Source: Sphingopyxis sp. HIX
GTDB lineage: Bacteria > Pseudomonadota > Alphaproteobacteria > Sphingomonadales > Sphingomonadaceae
Assembly: GCF_001468285.1 (NCBI RefSeq)
Contig: NZ_LNSB01000012.1
Location: forward strand, 1 to 64,000
Reading direction: 5' to 3'
DNA: 64,000 nucleotides
Shown: positions 44,541 through 53,222 of the stretch, piece after piece
How positions within the stretch are numbered: position 1 is the stretch's first letter
Layout: each line of letters begins with the position of its first letter
Program-made: the position numbers and the translations under genes
Notes under the pieces: model-generated
What the model was told of the DNA's origin: nothing
The model's input: only the letters and a program-made list of their open reading frames with translations
Database searches by the model: none

Positions 44541-45491
44541 GTGATCGTGGTTCGCGCTTTCTGTGACGGGCCGCGGAGTTGCATAGACTGGAATGGAAAT
44601 ACTTTGGAACGACTCGGCAAGAGCGTGCGCAAGACGAACGTGGAAGACGACAACATCGCACCCTCCGAGGCGCCTGCCCAAACTGGTTCGCGGGCACCCC
44701 GATCGGCTCAGGCCCCAAGGCCCCGGAAGAGTATCCAGTCGGTCGAGACCGGCGTCCGCGTGCTTGAAGCTCTCATTTCCTGCCCTGGCGGCTGTGCTCC
44801 CCTACGAGACATCGCGGCCGCTGCGGCCATGTCGCGGAGTCAGGCTCACCGTTATCTCCTGGCCTATATCAACACCGGGCTGGTTCAGCAGGAGCCTTCC
44901 GACGGCCGATATTCGCTTGGCCCGATGGCCCTCAAGGTCGGCCTATCCGCCCTTTCGCGGCTCGATGTGATCCGGATTACGACCGCCTACCTGCGGCAAC
45001 TCGCCGATGACCTTCAAACCACGGGGCTGCTCACGATCTGGGGCGACTATGGCCCGACGATTATCCGCTGGCTCGACGGAGGCGTTCCCATAGCGACGTC
45101 GCTGCACGTGGGTTCGGTCCTTCCGATCCAGCACTCCTCGGCAGGCCTGACGTTCATGGCCTTCCAGCCGCCGCTTGCCTATAAAACCCTCCTCGAGCGC
45201 GAGCGGGCGACTCGCGCGGCGATCGACGAGACGGAACTTCAGGGAATGCTGTTCGAGATCCGGCGTCAGGGCTATGCCAAGGTTGACGGTCAGGTCGTAC
45301 CTGGGCTTGCCGCCATCTCGGTGCCTATTTTCGACATGCAGGGCAAGACGGTAGCCGTGATCGGTGTCCTTGGCCGGATGTCCGACAAGCACTTCTTCTG
45401 CCAGGGCAATGTTGACAAGGTGAAAGCCGCGGCCAATGAGGCGAGTCTCGCGATGGGATGGCAGCCGGATGAGGCGCGTGCTGCATCCTGA
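44541..45491 (+). CDS. IclR-family transcriptional regulator
   Basis: Up to 316 residues. The winged-helix domain spans about 65-125 (SVETGVRVLEAL, LRDIAAAAAMSRSQAHRYLLAYINTGLVQQEPSDGRYSLG). The IclR effector domain follows (GPTIIRWLDGG, LPIQHSSAGLTFMAF, PGLAAISVPIFD). The N-terminal 60 residues are of uncertain coding status and the true start may be internal, for instance at a TTG near 44602. Members such as PcaR/PobR control aromatic catabolism. It lies 145 nt after the transporter and is the best candidate reader of the TTGCAC-type boxes. Confidence 0.88.
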   Translation: MIVVRAFCDGPRSCIDWNGNTLERLGKSVRKTNVEDDNIAPSEAPAQTGSRAPRSAQAPRPRKSIQSVETGVRVLEALISCPGGCAPLRDIAAAAAMSRSQAHRYLLAYINTGLVQQEPSDGRYSLGPMALKVGLSALSRLDVIRITTAYLRQLADDLQTTGLLTIWGDYGPTIIRWLDGGVPIATSLHVGSVLPIQHSSAGLTFMAFQPPLAYKTLLERERATRAAIDETELQGMLFEIRRQGYAKVDGQVVPGLAAISVPIFDMQGKTVAVIGVLGRMSDKHFFCQGNVDKVKAAANEASLAMGWQPDEARAAS

Positions 45492-45554
45492 ACCGGCGCT
45501 CGCGGTATCGTCGCCTGCTGAGCCCGGTCTTTAAGGCCACTCGGTGGTCAGGCG

Positions 45555-46100
45555 ATGATTGAACTCGACCCGGACTTTTTCTGGAATTTCTCTCTAGACG
45601 CCTACGCTCGCCCCGGTGTTGCCCGCCTGTGCCTGACCTTGCAGGACGATCATGGGCTCGACGTCAATGTCCTGCTGTTCTGCTGCTGGATCGCGCAAAG
45701 CCGGTCGGCACCGGTCGCAGAATGCGACATCGAGCGTCTCGTGGGCGAGGTCGCACCGACCAACGTCGAGGTGGTTTGGCCGCTCCGTCGCGCGCGCAGA
45801 TGGCTGAAGGCGGCAGCAGAGGCCGAAGATGATATCGCTCCAGCGGCTGCGCGCACCCGTGCCCTGGTGAAAGAGGCAGAACTTGCAGGCGAACGCCTCG
45901 TACAACAGATATTGGCGACGTCGGCGCGGCTATCGTCGGCCGCGAGCATTCAAAACCCCGTTGACGCGGCAGATCTGAGCCTCGCTGCCTATGCCCGTGC
46001 AACCGGTGCAATCGCCGCAGGCCCAGATCTTCGCCACCTCGCGAGGCTCATCCTCCAGTCGGCCGGGCCAGCGGCTTCGGCGGAACCTTTGCAGTCTTGA
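45555..46100 (+). CDS. TIGR02444-family protein
   Basis: A 181-residue protein of a conserved family of unknown function. The diagnostic N terminus is FWNFSLDAYARPGVARLCLTLQDDHGLDVNVLLFCCWIA. The remainder is helical and alanine-rich. It is common as a single gene in Proteobacteria. Its 3' end overlaps the 3' end of the convergent cytochrome gene by about 50 nt. No link to the aromatic pathway is evident. Confidence 0.88.
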   Translation: MIELDPDFFWNFSLDAYARPGVARLCLTLQDDHGLDVNVLLFCCWIAQSRSAPVAECDIERLVGEVAPTNVEVVWPLRRARRWLKAAAEAEDDIAPAAARTRALVKEAELAGERLVQQILATSARLSSAASIQNPVDAADLSLAAYARATGAIAAGPDLRHLARLILQSAGPAASAEPLQS

Positions 46101-46407
46101 GATAGGTTATGAGGAGTTGGAGATCGTCTTCCGATATCTCGGTCGGCCGAAACGGCGGCATCTCGACAAGACCGTTGCGCACGACCGAATGGACATAATC
46201 GCCGTCGAGGTCGGTTCGGCCGATCAGCGAAGCGACCGGGCGATCAAGCTCCTGAAGAAGCATCGTTCCGGGATGACCCGGACCCGGATCGTGGCAGCCC
46301 GCGCAGTGGAGGGCGTAGAGTTCCATCCCGTCCGGCTTGACCTCCCCGTTCTGCTTCGAGCAGGCTGCGAGTATCAGCAGGGCGATAGCCGGAATTCCCA
46401 TCTTCAT
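46048..46407 (-). CDS. c-type cytochrome lipoprotein (PchC-like electron acceptor)
   Basis: A 119-residue small cytochrome c. The lipobox LILAAC (Cys16) suggests membrane anchoring. One heme site, CAGCH (Cys35, Cys38, His39), and a probable axial Met in GLVEMPPFRP. AGGAG precedes ATG 46407. It is the last gene of the eight-gene operon, 22 nt after a flavoprotein of the 4-cresol-dehydrogenase family. In 4-cresol methylhydroxylase the flavoprotein passes electrons to a small cytochrome c, so this is the likely partner. Confidence 0.87.
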   Translation of the reverse strand: MKMGIPAIALLILAACSKQNGEVKPDGMELYALHCAGCHDPGPGHPGTMLLQELDRPVASLIGRTDLDGDYVHSVVRNGLVEMPPFRPTEISEDDLQLLITYLKTAKVPPKPLARPTGG

Positions 46408-46429
46408 GGTTCGAGCTCCTCTGCGCCGC

Positions 46430-47890
46430 TCAGGCAGAAACAAAAAGATTTGCGGGATCGAGCGCGCGCTTGACCCGGGCGTGGAGCTGCGCCGTGGCGC
46501 CGCTCTCGTAACTTGCCCGAGCAGCCCCCGTCAGCGAAGCTTCCACATGCGTCTGACCGAAACCGGCGCTCGCTTGCGCTTCGATGATTTCCTGCGCGCA
46601 GGTTCGAACCTTCCCGTTACCCTCGCTGCTTCCATTCCAGCAAATATGCTGCAGATGCTGAGCGGAGCGCCAAATTGCGTTGGTTTCTGTCAACAAGTCG
46701 AACCCATGACGCCCGGCAGCGTCCCGCGACAGCTCGTAGAGGCGCAAGACGTCCGCGCCGTCGACGGGGCTCACGGGGCTGACGCGCATCGACGATCCGC
46801 CGGCCCATGCAGGCACGCGCCCCGGAGGCGCGCCGACGGAACCGCTCATCATGCCGGCCCGCCAATCCCACAACCCGCGGTTCGCGAAGTCCGTGCCCGA
46901 CAGAATGCGCGCGCCGCTGATCGACGAGAAAGCATCCGAGATCATCGACCAGGCAATGGAGACATTTTCGGGCAAGCCGTAAAGCGAGCCGTAGAGCGTC
47001 CAATATCCAAGACCTAACGACGCTCCGGCCTTTCCGATCTCGCTGGCCTTCATTGGTCCGGACCCGGCGAAGTCGCGTCGGGTCTTGCCCGCGAGGGCTG
47101 CCTCATGCAGGGCATTCGCGACCGCAACGCCGTTCGGAACCACCATGTTGGTCTTGAGCGGACCGAGCACGTCGAAGAGGGCCGCAAGGTCGTCTTCTCC
47201 CGGCACGGTTACCGCGAAAGGCTTGGCCGCGGGCGGACTGGGCATCAGCCAGAGGCCGACCTTCGTGACGATCCCGAGGTCGGACTGCGTGAAGAGGCCG
47301 TCAACCCATGGGCCGTACCCGAATTTGAACAGCTGCCAGCATGTACTCTTGGGCATGGCTCCCATGCCCGTCCGCACGCTGCGACCGTCGGCCAACATGA
47401 CCTCGAGGCCACATTGCATGAGATAATGGTCTGCATATGGCGTATAACCGGCGCGGCGCTGGATGAAGGCATCTGCGACAGACTCATCGGGATCGCCGGG
47501 GCAATCGATCCCGAGTCTGAGGCCGCGCTCGCTGATATGCTCGGACAATTGCTGGAAGGTGACGCCAGGTTCGACCAGACAATAAGCGAGTTCCTCGTTC
47601 ACCTCGAGGATCTTGTTCATGCGGGAAAGGTCGAGGATGATGATCTTGTCGCGCGCGGCTGCATCGCGCCCCGGCGCCGCTCGGGATGCCGGCTGGAGTG
47701 CGGCGCCTGCCGACCGTGCCGCGGCGAGGATCCTGGAAAGCTCCTCCTCGCCGGCCGGCGCGACAATCGCTATCGGCAGATTCCGTCCCGATCGAAACGG
47801 CGCCAACATCGCGGGATCGCGCGTCAAACTGGCGCCTCCCACCGAAGCTTCAATGGCGTTGACCGCCGCGGCTTGTCGCGTCGCGTCCAT
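46430..47890 (-). CDS. Degenerate VAO/4-cresol-dehydrogenase-type flavoprotein
   Basis: A 486-residue paralogue of the flavoprotein at 51106-52659. The fold is preserved (IILDLSRMNKILEVNEE, YCLVEPGVTFQQL, GYTPYADHYLMQCGLEVMLADGRSVRTG). The FAD pyrophosphate loop TGRNFAYGG is replaced by PASRAAPGRDAA, the Tyr-Arg pair that holds the phenolate (EYRTH in the paralogue) is FGQTH, and the covalent-His position is Ser. FAD binding and classical catalysis are thus doubtful. AGGAG precedes the ATG. It may be a structural or regulatory subunit with the cytochrome. Confidence 0.82.
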   Translation of the reverse strand: MDATRQAAAVNAIEASVGGASLTRDPAMLAPFRSGRNLPIAIVAPAGEEELSRILAAARSAGAALQPASRAAPGRDAAARDKIIILDLSRMNKILEVNEELAYCLVEPGVTFQQLSEHISERGLRLGIDCPGDPDESVADAFIQRRAGYTPYADHYLMQCGLEVMLADGRSVRTGMGAMPKSTCWQLFKFGYGPWVDGLFTQSDLGIVTKVGLWLMPSPPAAKPFAVTVPGEDDLAALFDVLGPLKTNMVVPNGVAVANALHEAALAGKTRRDFAGSGPMKASEIGKAGASLGLGYWTLYGSLYGLPENVSIAWSMISDAFSSISGARILSGTDFANRGLWDWRAGMMSGSVGAPPGRVPAWAGGSSMRVSPVSPVDGADVLRLYELSRDAAGRHGFDLLTETNAIWRSAQHLQHICWNGSSEGNGKVRTCAQEIIEAQASAGFGQTHVEASLTGAARASYESGATAQLHARVKRALDPANLFVSA

Positions 47891-47899
47891 TTGGAGCTC

Positions 47900-48139
47900 C
47901 TATTTCTGGAAGTTCGAAGGCTGGAGGACGACCGGGAACCGCCCGGGGTCCGAAATGTCGAGAGCGAATTCCCCGGCGCGCAGCTTGCGGTCGATCGCGC
48001 TTGCCGGCTCACTGTCGCGCCAGGAAAAGCAGCAATCGTTACAGCGCCAGATCGTCCAGACGGTCTCACCGTCATCGACACCGCGAAAATCGGCGGTGCT
48101 ACCGTCGGATCCGCATCGTGGGCATTGCGCTGGCGTCAC
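47900..48139 (-). CDS. Hydroxyarylic acid decarboxylase subunit D (VdcD/BsdD-like)
   Basis: A 79-residue zinc-ribbon protein. CPRCGSDG at the N terminus and CNDCCFSWR provide two Cys pairs, with the VWTIWRC segment typical of VdcD/BsdD. This small subunit accompanies UbiD-type non-oxidative decarboxylases of vanillate or 4-hydroxybenzoate. GTG start overlaps the TGA of the UbiD gene (GTGA), so the two are cotranslated. Confidence 0.85.
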   Translation of the reverse strand: MTPAQCPRCGSDGSTADFRGVDDGETVWTIWRCNDCCFSWRDSEPASAIDRKLRAGEFALDISDPGRFPVVLQPSNFQK

Positions 48140-49614
48140 CGCACGTCTCCTCGTTGCATCTGGCGAATGCGTTTGCCAAGTTCTTCGATTTCCGGTCCGG
48201 TGGGCGGGGATACCAGATGAGCCTCGCCGACCGGATCAGGCGGTAGGTAGCTGGTCGCATCGATAATGAGATGATGCCCTTTCCCGGGCGTCACGGCGGC
48301 AGGATCGATCGGGACCATTGCCATATTGGGCAGCACGATGATGTCGTCGGCGCGCGTTCGGGTCGATAGGGCCCACATGACCTGGTTCAGGTCGAACGGA
48401 TCGATGTCGGCATCGACCATGATCAGATTCTTGAGATACATCAGGCCGTGCGGAGTCCCGAGGGCGCGGAGTGCCACCGACTTGGCGAAGCCCGCCATCC
48501 GGTTCTTGACCGCAATGATGCCTGTCAGCCCATGCTGGTAAAGCGCATTAACCGCGGTGACTTCAGGAAAGGTCTGGCGGAGCTGCGCATAGATCGGCGC
48601 GGAGGTATGAAGGCCGATCAGCGTGTCATGTTCGGTCCAGCCCCTCCCGATGTAGATATTCTCGAAAATCGGGTTCTGCCGGTGCGATACCGCCGTCACC
48701 TTGAATACCGGAGCGCGCCGAACCCCGCTGTACGAGCCCGGGAATTCTCCAAACGGTCCCTCGAAGACGCGCTCGCCCAGGACGAGTTCCGCTTCGATCA
48801 CGATCTCGCTGTCGGCGAGGATATCGATACCGTTTCCGGAGCTGGTGAGGCGTATCGGTGCTCCCATCATCGCCGAGGCATAGGCATATTCGGATTCATC
48901 ATATCCGATCGGGGTCGCGGCAAAAAGCGCAACGCCCGGATGATTGCCGAGCATCACCGCGACCTTGAGCGGAACCCCTTCCCGCTCCGCGGCCAGGATC
49001 TGCCGGCCCATGTCATGGGCCGGGATCGTCATCAGACTGAAGCGATCGGGTCCCTGGATCTGCAGGCGGTAGATACCGACATTCTGCTTGCCGAAATCGT
49101 CCGGTTCGAGCGGATCGCGCGATGCGACCGACGCCTTCGCAAGATAGAAGCCGCCATCATATTCGTTGATCCTGTAAACGGGCAGAATATCATAGAGGTT
49201 GATATTCTCTTCGTGGCGACATTCGTGGACGGGCGCCTGCCCTTCCGACACGCGGCTGATCTGCGCCGAGGCATCGCCCCATCGGCCGGCGATATCGAAG
49301 AACATCTCCCTGATCGTGGTTCCCTTGGGCTGCCCGAGAAGCAGCGCGATATTGTCCCACGAACCATGGACGCCGACGACCGTTCGCTTCCCCGGATAAC
49401 CCGCAATATTGTCGAATATGATCGCCGGCGCGTTGTTGACGTCCCGCGAAGCCGCGACGGCGATATTGCGAAGGTCGGGTTCGGGCATGACGCGGTCGCT
49501 CCAGCGAACCGCCTGCCCATGCTCCTCGAGAAGCTCCAGGAAGTCGCGCAGCGATCCGACCCCCCGCGCGCGCTCCGCGAGGTTGCTTCGCAAATTGCCG
49601 TCTGCCCGCTCCAT
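48136..49614 (-). CDS. UbiD-family decarboxylase (VdcC/BsdC-like)
   Basis: A 492-residue prenylated-FMN decarboxylase. Family landmarks are EGPFGEFPGSYSG, NIYIGRGWTEHDTLIGLHTSAPIYAQL and VDADIDPFDLNQVMWALSTR; the Glu-Arg-Glu catalytic triad region is in place. Together with subunit D and UbiX in the operon it should remove CO2 from a 4-hydroxyarylic acid (vanillate, 4-hydroxybenzoate, protocatechuate or gallate type). AGGAGG lies 7 nt before ATG 49614, which overlaps the TGA of the aldehyde dehydrogenase gene. Confidence 0.9.
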   Translation of the reverse strand: MERADGNLRSNLAERARGVGSLRDFLELLEEHGQAVRWSDRVMPEPDLRNIAVAASRDVNNAPAIIFDNIAGYPGKRTVVGVHGSWDNIALLLGQPKGTTIREMFFDIAGRWGDASAQISRVSEGQAPVHECRHEENINLYDILPVYRINEYDGGFYLAKASVASRDPLEPDDFGKQNVGIYRLQIQGPDRFSLMTIPAHDMGRQILAAEREGVPLKVAVMLGNHPGVALFAATPIGYDESEYAYASAMMGAPIRLTSSGNGIDILADSEIVIEAELVLGERVFEGPFGEFPGSYSGVRRAPVFKVTAVSHRQNPIFENIYIGRGWTEHDTLIGLHTSAPIYAQLRQTFPEVTAVNALYQHGLTGIIAVKNRMAGFAKSVALRALGTPHGLMYLKNLIMVDADIDPFDLNQVMWALSTRTRADDIIVLPNMAMVPIDPAAVTPGKGHHLIIDATSYLPPDPVGEAHLVSPPTGPEIEELGKRIRQMQRGDVR

Positions 49615-51071
49615 CAATGCCCTCCTTCACCAGCGGCGCCGGTCTGAATGGTGACCCACTTCCACTCGGTCATGATGTCGAGATCGACCTCGGTTCCTTC
49701 CCGGCCGAAACCGGAGGCTTTCGCACCCCCGAATGGAACATGGGGCTCATCGTGCAGGGTCGGGGCATTGATATGCACCATACCGACCTCCGCTTCGCGC
49801 GCGAACTTCAGCGCCTTGTCGATATCGCGCGTGAAGATCGCCGCGCTCAAGCCATATTCGGTATCATTTGCGAGGCGCAGGGCCTCGTCCATGCTGTCGA
49901 ACGGATAGAGCGACGTCACGGGACCGAAGGTTTCCTCCCTTGCGACGTCCATCTCCGGCATGACGCCGGCGAGGACTGTGGCTTCGCACACATTTCCGAG
50001 CCATTGCCCTCCCGCCAGCACATTGGCGCCCTTGTCCCTGGCGTCGTCAACGTGGCGCCGGACGCGTTGCCGTTGGCGATCCGAGATTATCGGCCCCAGC
50101 ATCGTCGAGGAGTCGCGGAGATCGCCCCCCGTCAGCCGCGAGGCGGCCGCGGCAAACGCTTTCGAAAAATCCTCGAATATCGGGCGCTCGACATAGATTC
50201 TCGAGGCGCCCATGCAGACCTGCCCCTGATACATGAAAATGCTGAAGATCGCGGCCGCGACCGCCTTTTCGATATCTGCGTCGGCGCAGATCACGAGCGG
50301 GCTCTTGCCGCCGAGTTCGAGCGTGTATTTCTTCAGCCCCCTCGCGGCGATCGCGGCAATATGCCTTCCGACGCGCGATGAGCCCGTGAAGGTGATCGCG
50401 CGTACCTTCGGATGGCTCGTGAGCGTGTCTCCGATGCGCGCGCCGTCGCCATATACGACATTGAAAAGCCCAGCCGGAACGCCGGCCTCGGACCAGAGCC
50501 GGGCAAGCATGTCGGCAACCCGCGGCGCAGACTCGGAGGGCAAAAGGACAAAGGCATTTCCCGTCGCCAGAGCCATTGCGGACTGCTTGATCCCCTTGAT
50601 CAACGGCACGTTGAACGGGGTAATGCCCGCGACCACGCCAACCGGCTCGCGCAGGCTCATGCTGAACCTGCCGGGGGCGTCCGAAGGGATGGTCTCGCCA
50701 CGGATACGGCGCGGCACACCCGCCGCGGCGCGCAGGAAGCTCGCGGCAAATCGGGTTTCGAAACCGGCCTTCGCGATCGGTGAGCCGATTTCCTCGATGA
50801 GAACATCCGCAAAGGCTCCGGCGTCGCGCTCGATCAGCGCCGACGCCTTCACCATCCAATCCTCGCGCACCGCTGCCGGCAGGTGGCGATACTTGCGGAA
50901 GGCATCGTCGGCCATCTCGACGGCCCGTTCGATGTCGGCGGACGTCCCGGCCGCGGCGCGCGCGTAAAGGCTGTCGTCGACCGGGTTGAGGTCGTCGAAA
51001 TATCCGGCATCGCCGGGCGCCACGAACTCGCCGGCGATCCAGTGGTGAAGGTGCGGACGGGCATGGGTCAT
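49614..51071 (-). CDS. Aldehyde dehydrogenase (benzaldehyde/vanillin type)
   Basis: A 485-residue NAD(P)-dependent aldehyde dehydrogenase. ITPFNVPLIKG, the ELGGKSPLV glutamate motif and GQVCMGASR with the catalytic Cys are all present. The closest group by sequence feel is vanillin/benzaldehyde dehydrogenase. Its place between the flavoprotein, which makes an aromatic aldehyde, and the UbiD decarboxylase, which consumes the acid, fits that role. It overlaps the UbiD gene start. Confidence 0.9.
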   Translation of the reverse strand: MTHARPHLHHWIAGEFVAPGDAGYFDDLNPVDDSLYARAAAGTSADIERAVEMADDAFRKYRHLPAAVREDWMVKASALIERDAGAFADVLIEEIGSPIAKAGFETRFAASFLRAAAGVPRRIRGETIPSDAPGRFSMSLREPVGVVAGITPFNVPLIKGIKQSAMALATGNAFVLLPSESAPRVADMLARLWSEAGVPAGLFNVVYGDGARIGDTLTSHPKVRAITFTGSSRVGRHIAAIAARGLKKYTLELGGKSPLVICADADIEKAVAAAIFSIFMYQGQVCMGASRIYVERPIFEDFSKAFAAAASRLTGGDLRDSSTMLGPIISDRQRQRVRRHVDDARDKGANVLAGGQWLGNVCEATVLAGVMPEMDVAREETFGPVTSLYPFDSMDEALRLANDTEYGLSAAIFTRDIDKALKFAREAEVGMVHINAPTLHDEPHVPFGGAKASGFGREGTEVDLDIMTEWKWVTIQTGAAGEGGH

Positions 51072-51105
51072 GATGAAAATCCCGGGAGATCAAGGGACGC
51101 CGACA

Positions 51106-52659
51106 TCAGCCGCGCGCAGCCTTCGGCCAGATACCCTGCTTGCCTGGCGACAGAATTCCATTCGGATCGAGCACATCCTTCAGGCGGTGGTGCAGGTCCC
51201 ATAGCGCTCCATCATTGTGGCGATAGGTCTTCGCGATCTGGTCCATGAAGGCGAGATGGGTGCGATATTCGCCGAAGCCCGCGTCGGCAGCCTCGTCCAC
51301 AAGGAGGCTGAACAGGTCGTATGCACTTTTGCGCATCGCTTCGTCGGCGCGATTGTACATGATCATCAGGATGTGATGCATGTCGCGCCACCCCACGAGG
51401 AATTCGCCGATATAGTCGAAGCCGAACTGGTGGCAGCGTTGCTTGATCAGATTATATTGCGACATCGCCTCGGCCCCGTTCGGCGCGGAGATTGGCGAGA
51501 AGTTCACATGCCCGCCCCCCCCGATCCAGTTCATTATGCTGAACTCGGTCATATTGGGTTCGCCGCGCATCAGTTTCACGCGGTAGTCCCATGCCGGGTC
51601 GTTTTCGCGCGCGAAGTGAAATTTCGCCCCCGGGATGCTGCCGAATGCGTCCTCGATGACTTTCCAGTTGTTCTCGATCATGGGCGGCGGCCCGTAAAGC
51701 GCGCCGTAAAAATTCCACATGCCAAGATCGAGATCGGATGCGATCTTGGCCCGGACCGACGGCGGAACCGGGCCTTTTCCGTCATAATAGTGACGGCGTG
51801 TCGTCTTTGCCGATGCCTCCCACAGCAGATCGACTGCGACAGCAGCATTCGGGATGATCTGGTTAACCTTGAGCGGGCGCGTGATCTCGAAAATCTGCTC
51901 GAGATCTTCTTCCCGCGGGAAGGTGATCATGAACGGCTTGTACCCGGGTGGCTCGGGCATCAGCCAGATGCCGAGCTTGGTGACAACGCCGAAGTTCGAT
52001 TGGGTGAACATGCCATCGAACTGGGGACCGATGCCATGCTTGCTGATCTGCCAATTCTTGCTTCCCGCGATTCCACCTTGCCCCGTGCGCACGACCTGAC
52101 CGTCCGGCAATATCACTTCCATGCCGCACTGCATGATGAAGTGATCGCCGTACGGAGTGTAGCCGGCGCCATGTTCGAGGGCATTCCCCATCACGCCGCC
52201 CCATGCCGGCGCGGCGGGATCGATCCAGAGCTTGCTGCCGATCCGCTGGAGGTGCCGGTAAAGCTGCATGTAGGAAACGCCGGGCTCAACCAGCGCATAG
52301 CCATATTTCTCGTTGACCTCGATGATCCGGTTCATGCGCTTCAAGTCGAGGATGACATATCCGGACTTGCGGGGCGCCGGGCCGCCATAGGCAAAATTTC
52401 GCCCTGTCCCGATCGTCCACAACGGCGCGCGATAATTGTTCGCGACCGCGAGAATTTTCTGAATTTGCTCGATATTCTCTGGAGCAACGGCCGCCGAGGG
52501 CAACAGCGTGCCGTCGGCGAGAGGCGAATATGCATCGCGGTAGCTTGAAAGAGGAAGCTCGTCGACGAACACCCAGGATTTCCCGACGACGCCGGAGAGC
52601 TCCTCCAGAAGGCGCGAGAAGTCGGCAGCAGCAATGCCCTCGGGAAGGTTGGGCGTCAT
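51106..52659 (-). CDS. VAO/4-cresol-dehydrogenase family flavoprotein
   Basis: A 517-residue FAD enzyme oxidising para-alkylphenols or 4-hydroxybenzylic alcohols. The FAD pyrophosphate loop TGRNFAYGG is at about 85-93, the substrate Tyr-Arg pair in EYRTHLAFMD near 465, and HVNFSPISAPNG near 384 carries the His that corresponds to the FAD-linking His of vanillyl-alcohol oxidase. The C terminus DPNGILSPGKQGIWP is typical. GGAGG precedes ATG 52659. The start overlaps the stop of the Tat-signal gene. Product: aromatic aldehyde for the next gene. Confidence 0.9.
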   Translation of the reverse strand: MTPNLPEGIAAADFSRLLEELSGVVGKSWVFVDELPLSSYRDAYSPLADGTLLPSAAVAPENIEQIQKILAVANNYRAPLWTIGTGRNFAYGGPAPRKSGYVILDLKRMNRIIEVNEKYGYALVEPGVSYMQLYRHLQRIGSKLWIDPAAPAWGGVMGNALEHGAGYTPYGDHFIMQCGMEVILPDGQVVRTGQGGIAGSKNWQISKHGIGPQFDGMFTQSNFGVVTKLGIWLMPEPPGYKPFMITFPREEDLEQIFEITRPLKVNQIIPNAAVAVDLLWEASAKTTRRHYYDGKGPVPPSVRAKIASDLDLGMWNFYGALYGPPPMIENNWKVIEDAFGSIPGAKFHFARENDPAWDYRVKLMRGEPNMTEFSIMNWIGGGGHVNFSPISAPNGAEAMSQYNLIKQRCHQFGFDYIGEFLVGWRDMHHILMIMYNRADEAMRKSAYDLFSLLVDEAADAGFGEYRTHLAFMDQIAKTYRHNDGALWDLHHRLKDVLDPNGILSPGKQGIWPKAARG

Positions 52660-53222
52660 CGGACACCTCCGTCGAGGCGAAATGCCCAGGTCACGAGAAA
52701 TCCGGGACTGCGCGCACTCAAGCCGCAAATTTCCGAGGCGCACCCCGACTCCCGCGGCCCGGCCGCCCGTCCGGCGAGCTCGTCGCGGAGGCGCATCGCA
52801 GCGACGGCCGGCCATGTGAATTGCGAAACACCTGCGAAGCCTGGCTGGCCGGCTATCCGGTGCGTCCATCGGCCGGCGCCATAACTATGGTCCCAGCGCA
52901 GGATCGGAGTGGCGCCTGCCTCGATCAGAAGCTGACCGGCGATCATCGCCACCGGGTCGGAGGTCAGTCCGGCAATCACGCCCTTTCCGCTCGGGCGGTA
53001 TCCGAATAATTCGTCCAGCCCAGGCCCAACCTCCAGCGCGCTGGCGGTCGGAACCTCCGAGGCAAGCGCATCGGAGAAGCGGATGCTTTCGGGGATTCCC
53101 TGCTGCCGCACCACCCGGACCGGTTCGCCTCGCGCAGGCACGGAGCCGAGGCCGGCGACCCCTGCCAATCCAGCGGTGACAAGCCCTGCCCCGAGCAAGT
53201 CGCGGCGATTAAGCTCGTTCAT
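52656..53222 (-). CDS. Tat-exported protein of unknown function in the decarboxylase operon
   Basis: A 188-residue protein (an ATG 3 nt upstream would add one Met). RRDLLGAGLVTAGLAGVAG is a twin-arginine signal, so the protein is exported folded. The mature part contains IAGLTSDPVAMIAGQLLIEAG and ILRWDHSYGAGRWTHRIAG, with aromatic and His residues that could bind a cofactor, but I recognise no family. It is between ubiX and the flavoprotein with start/stop overlaps on both sides. A role as an accessory subunit or assembly factor for the periplasmic flavoprotein/cytochrome pair is a guess. Confidence 0.7.
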   Translation of the reverse strand: MNELNRRDLLGAGLVTAGLAGVAGLGSVPARGEPVRVVRQQGIPESIRFSDALASEVPTASALEVGPGLDELFGYRPSGKGVIAGLTSDPVAMIAGQLLIEAGATPILRWDHSYGAGRWTHRIAGQPGFAGVSQFTWPAVAAMRLRDELAGRAAGPRESGCASEICGLSARSPGFLVTWAFRLDGGVR

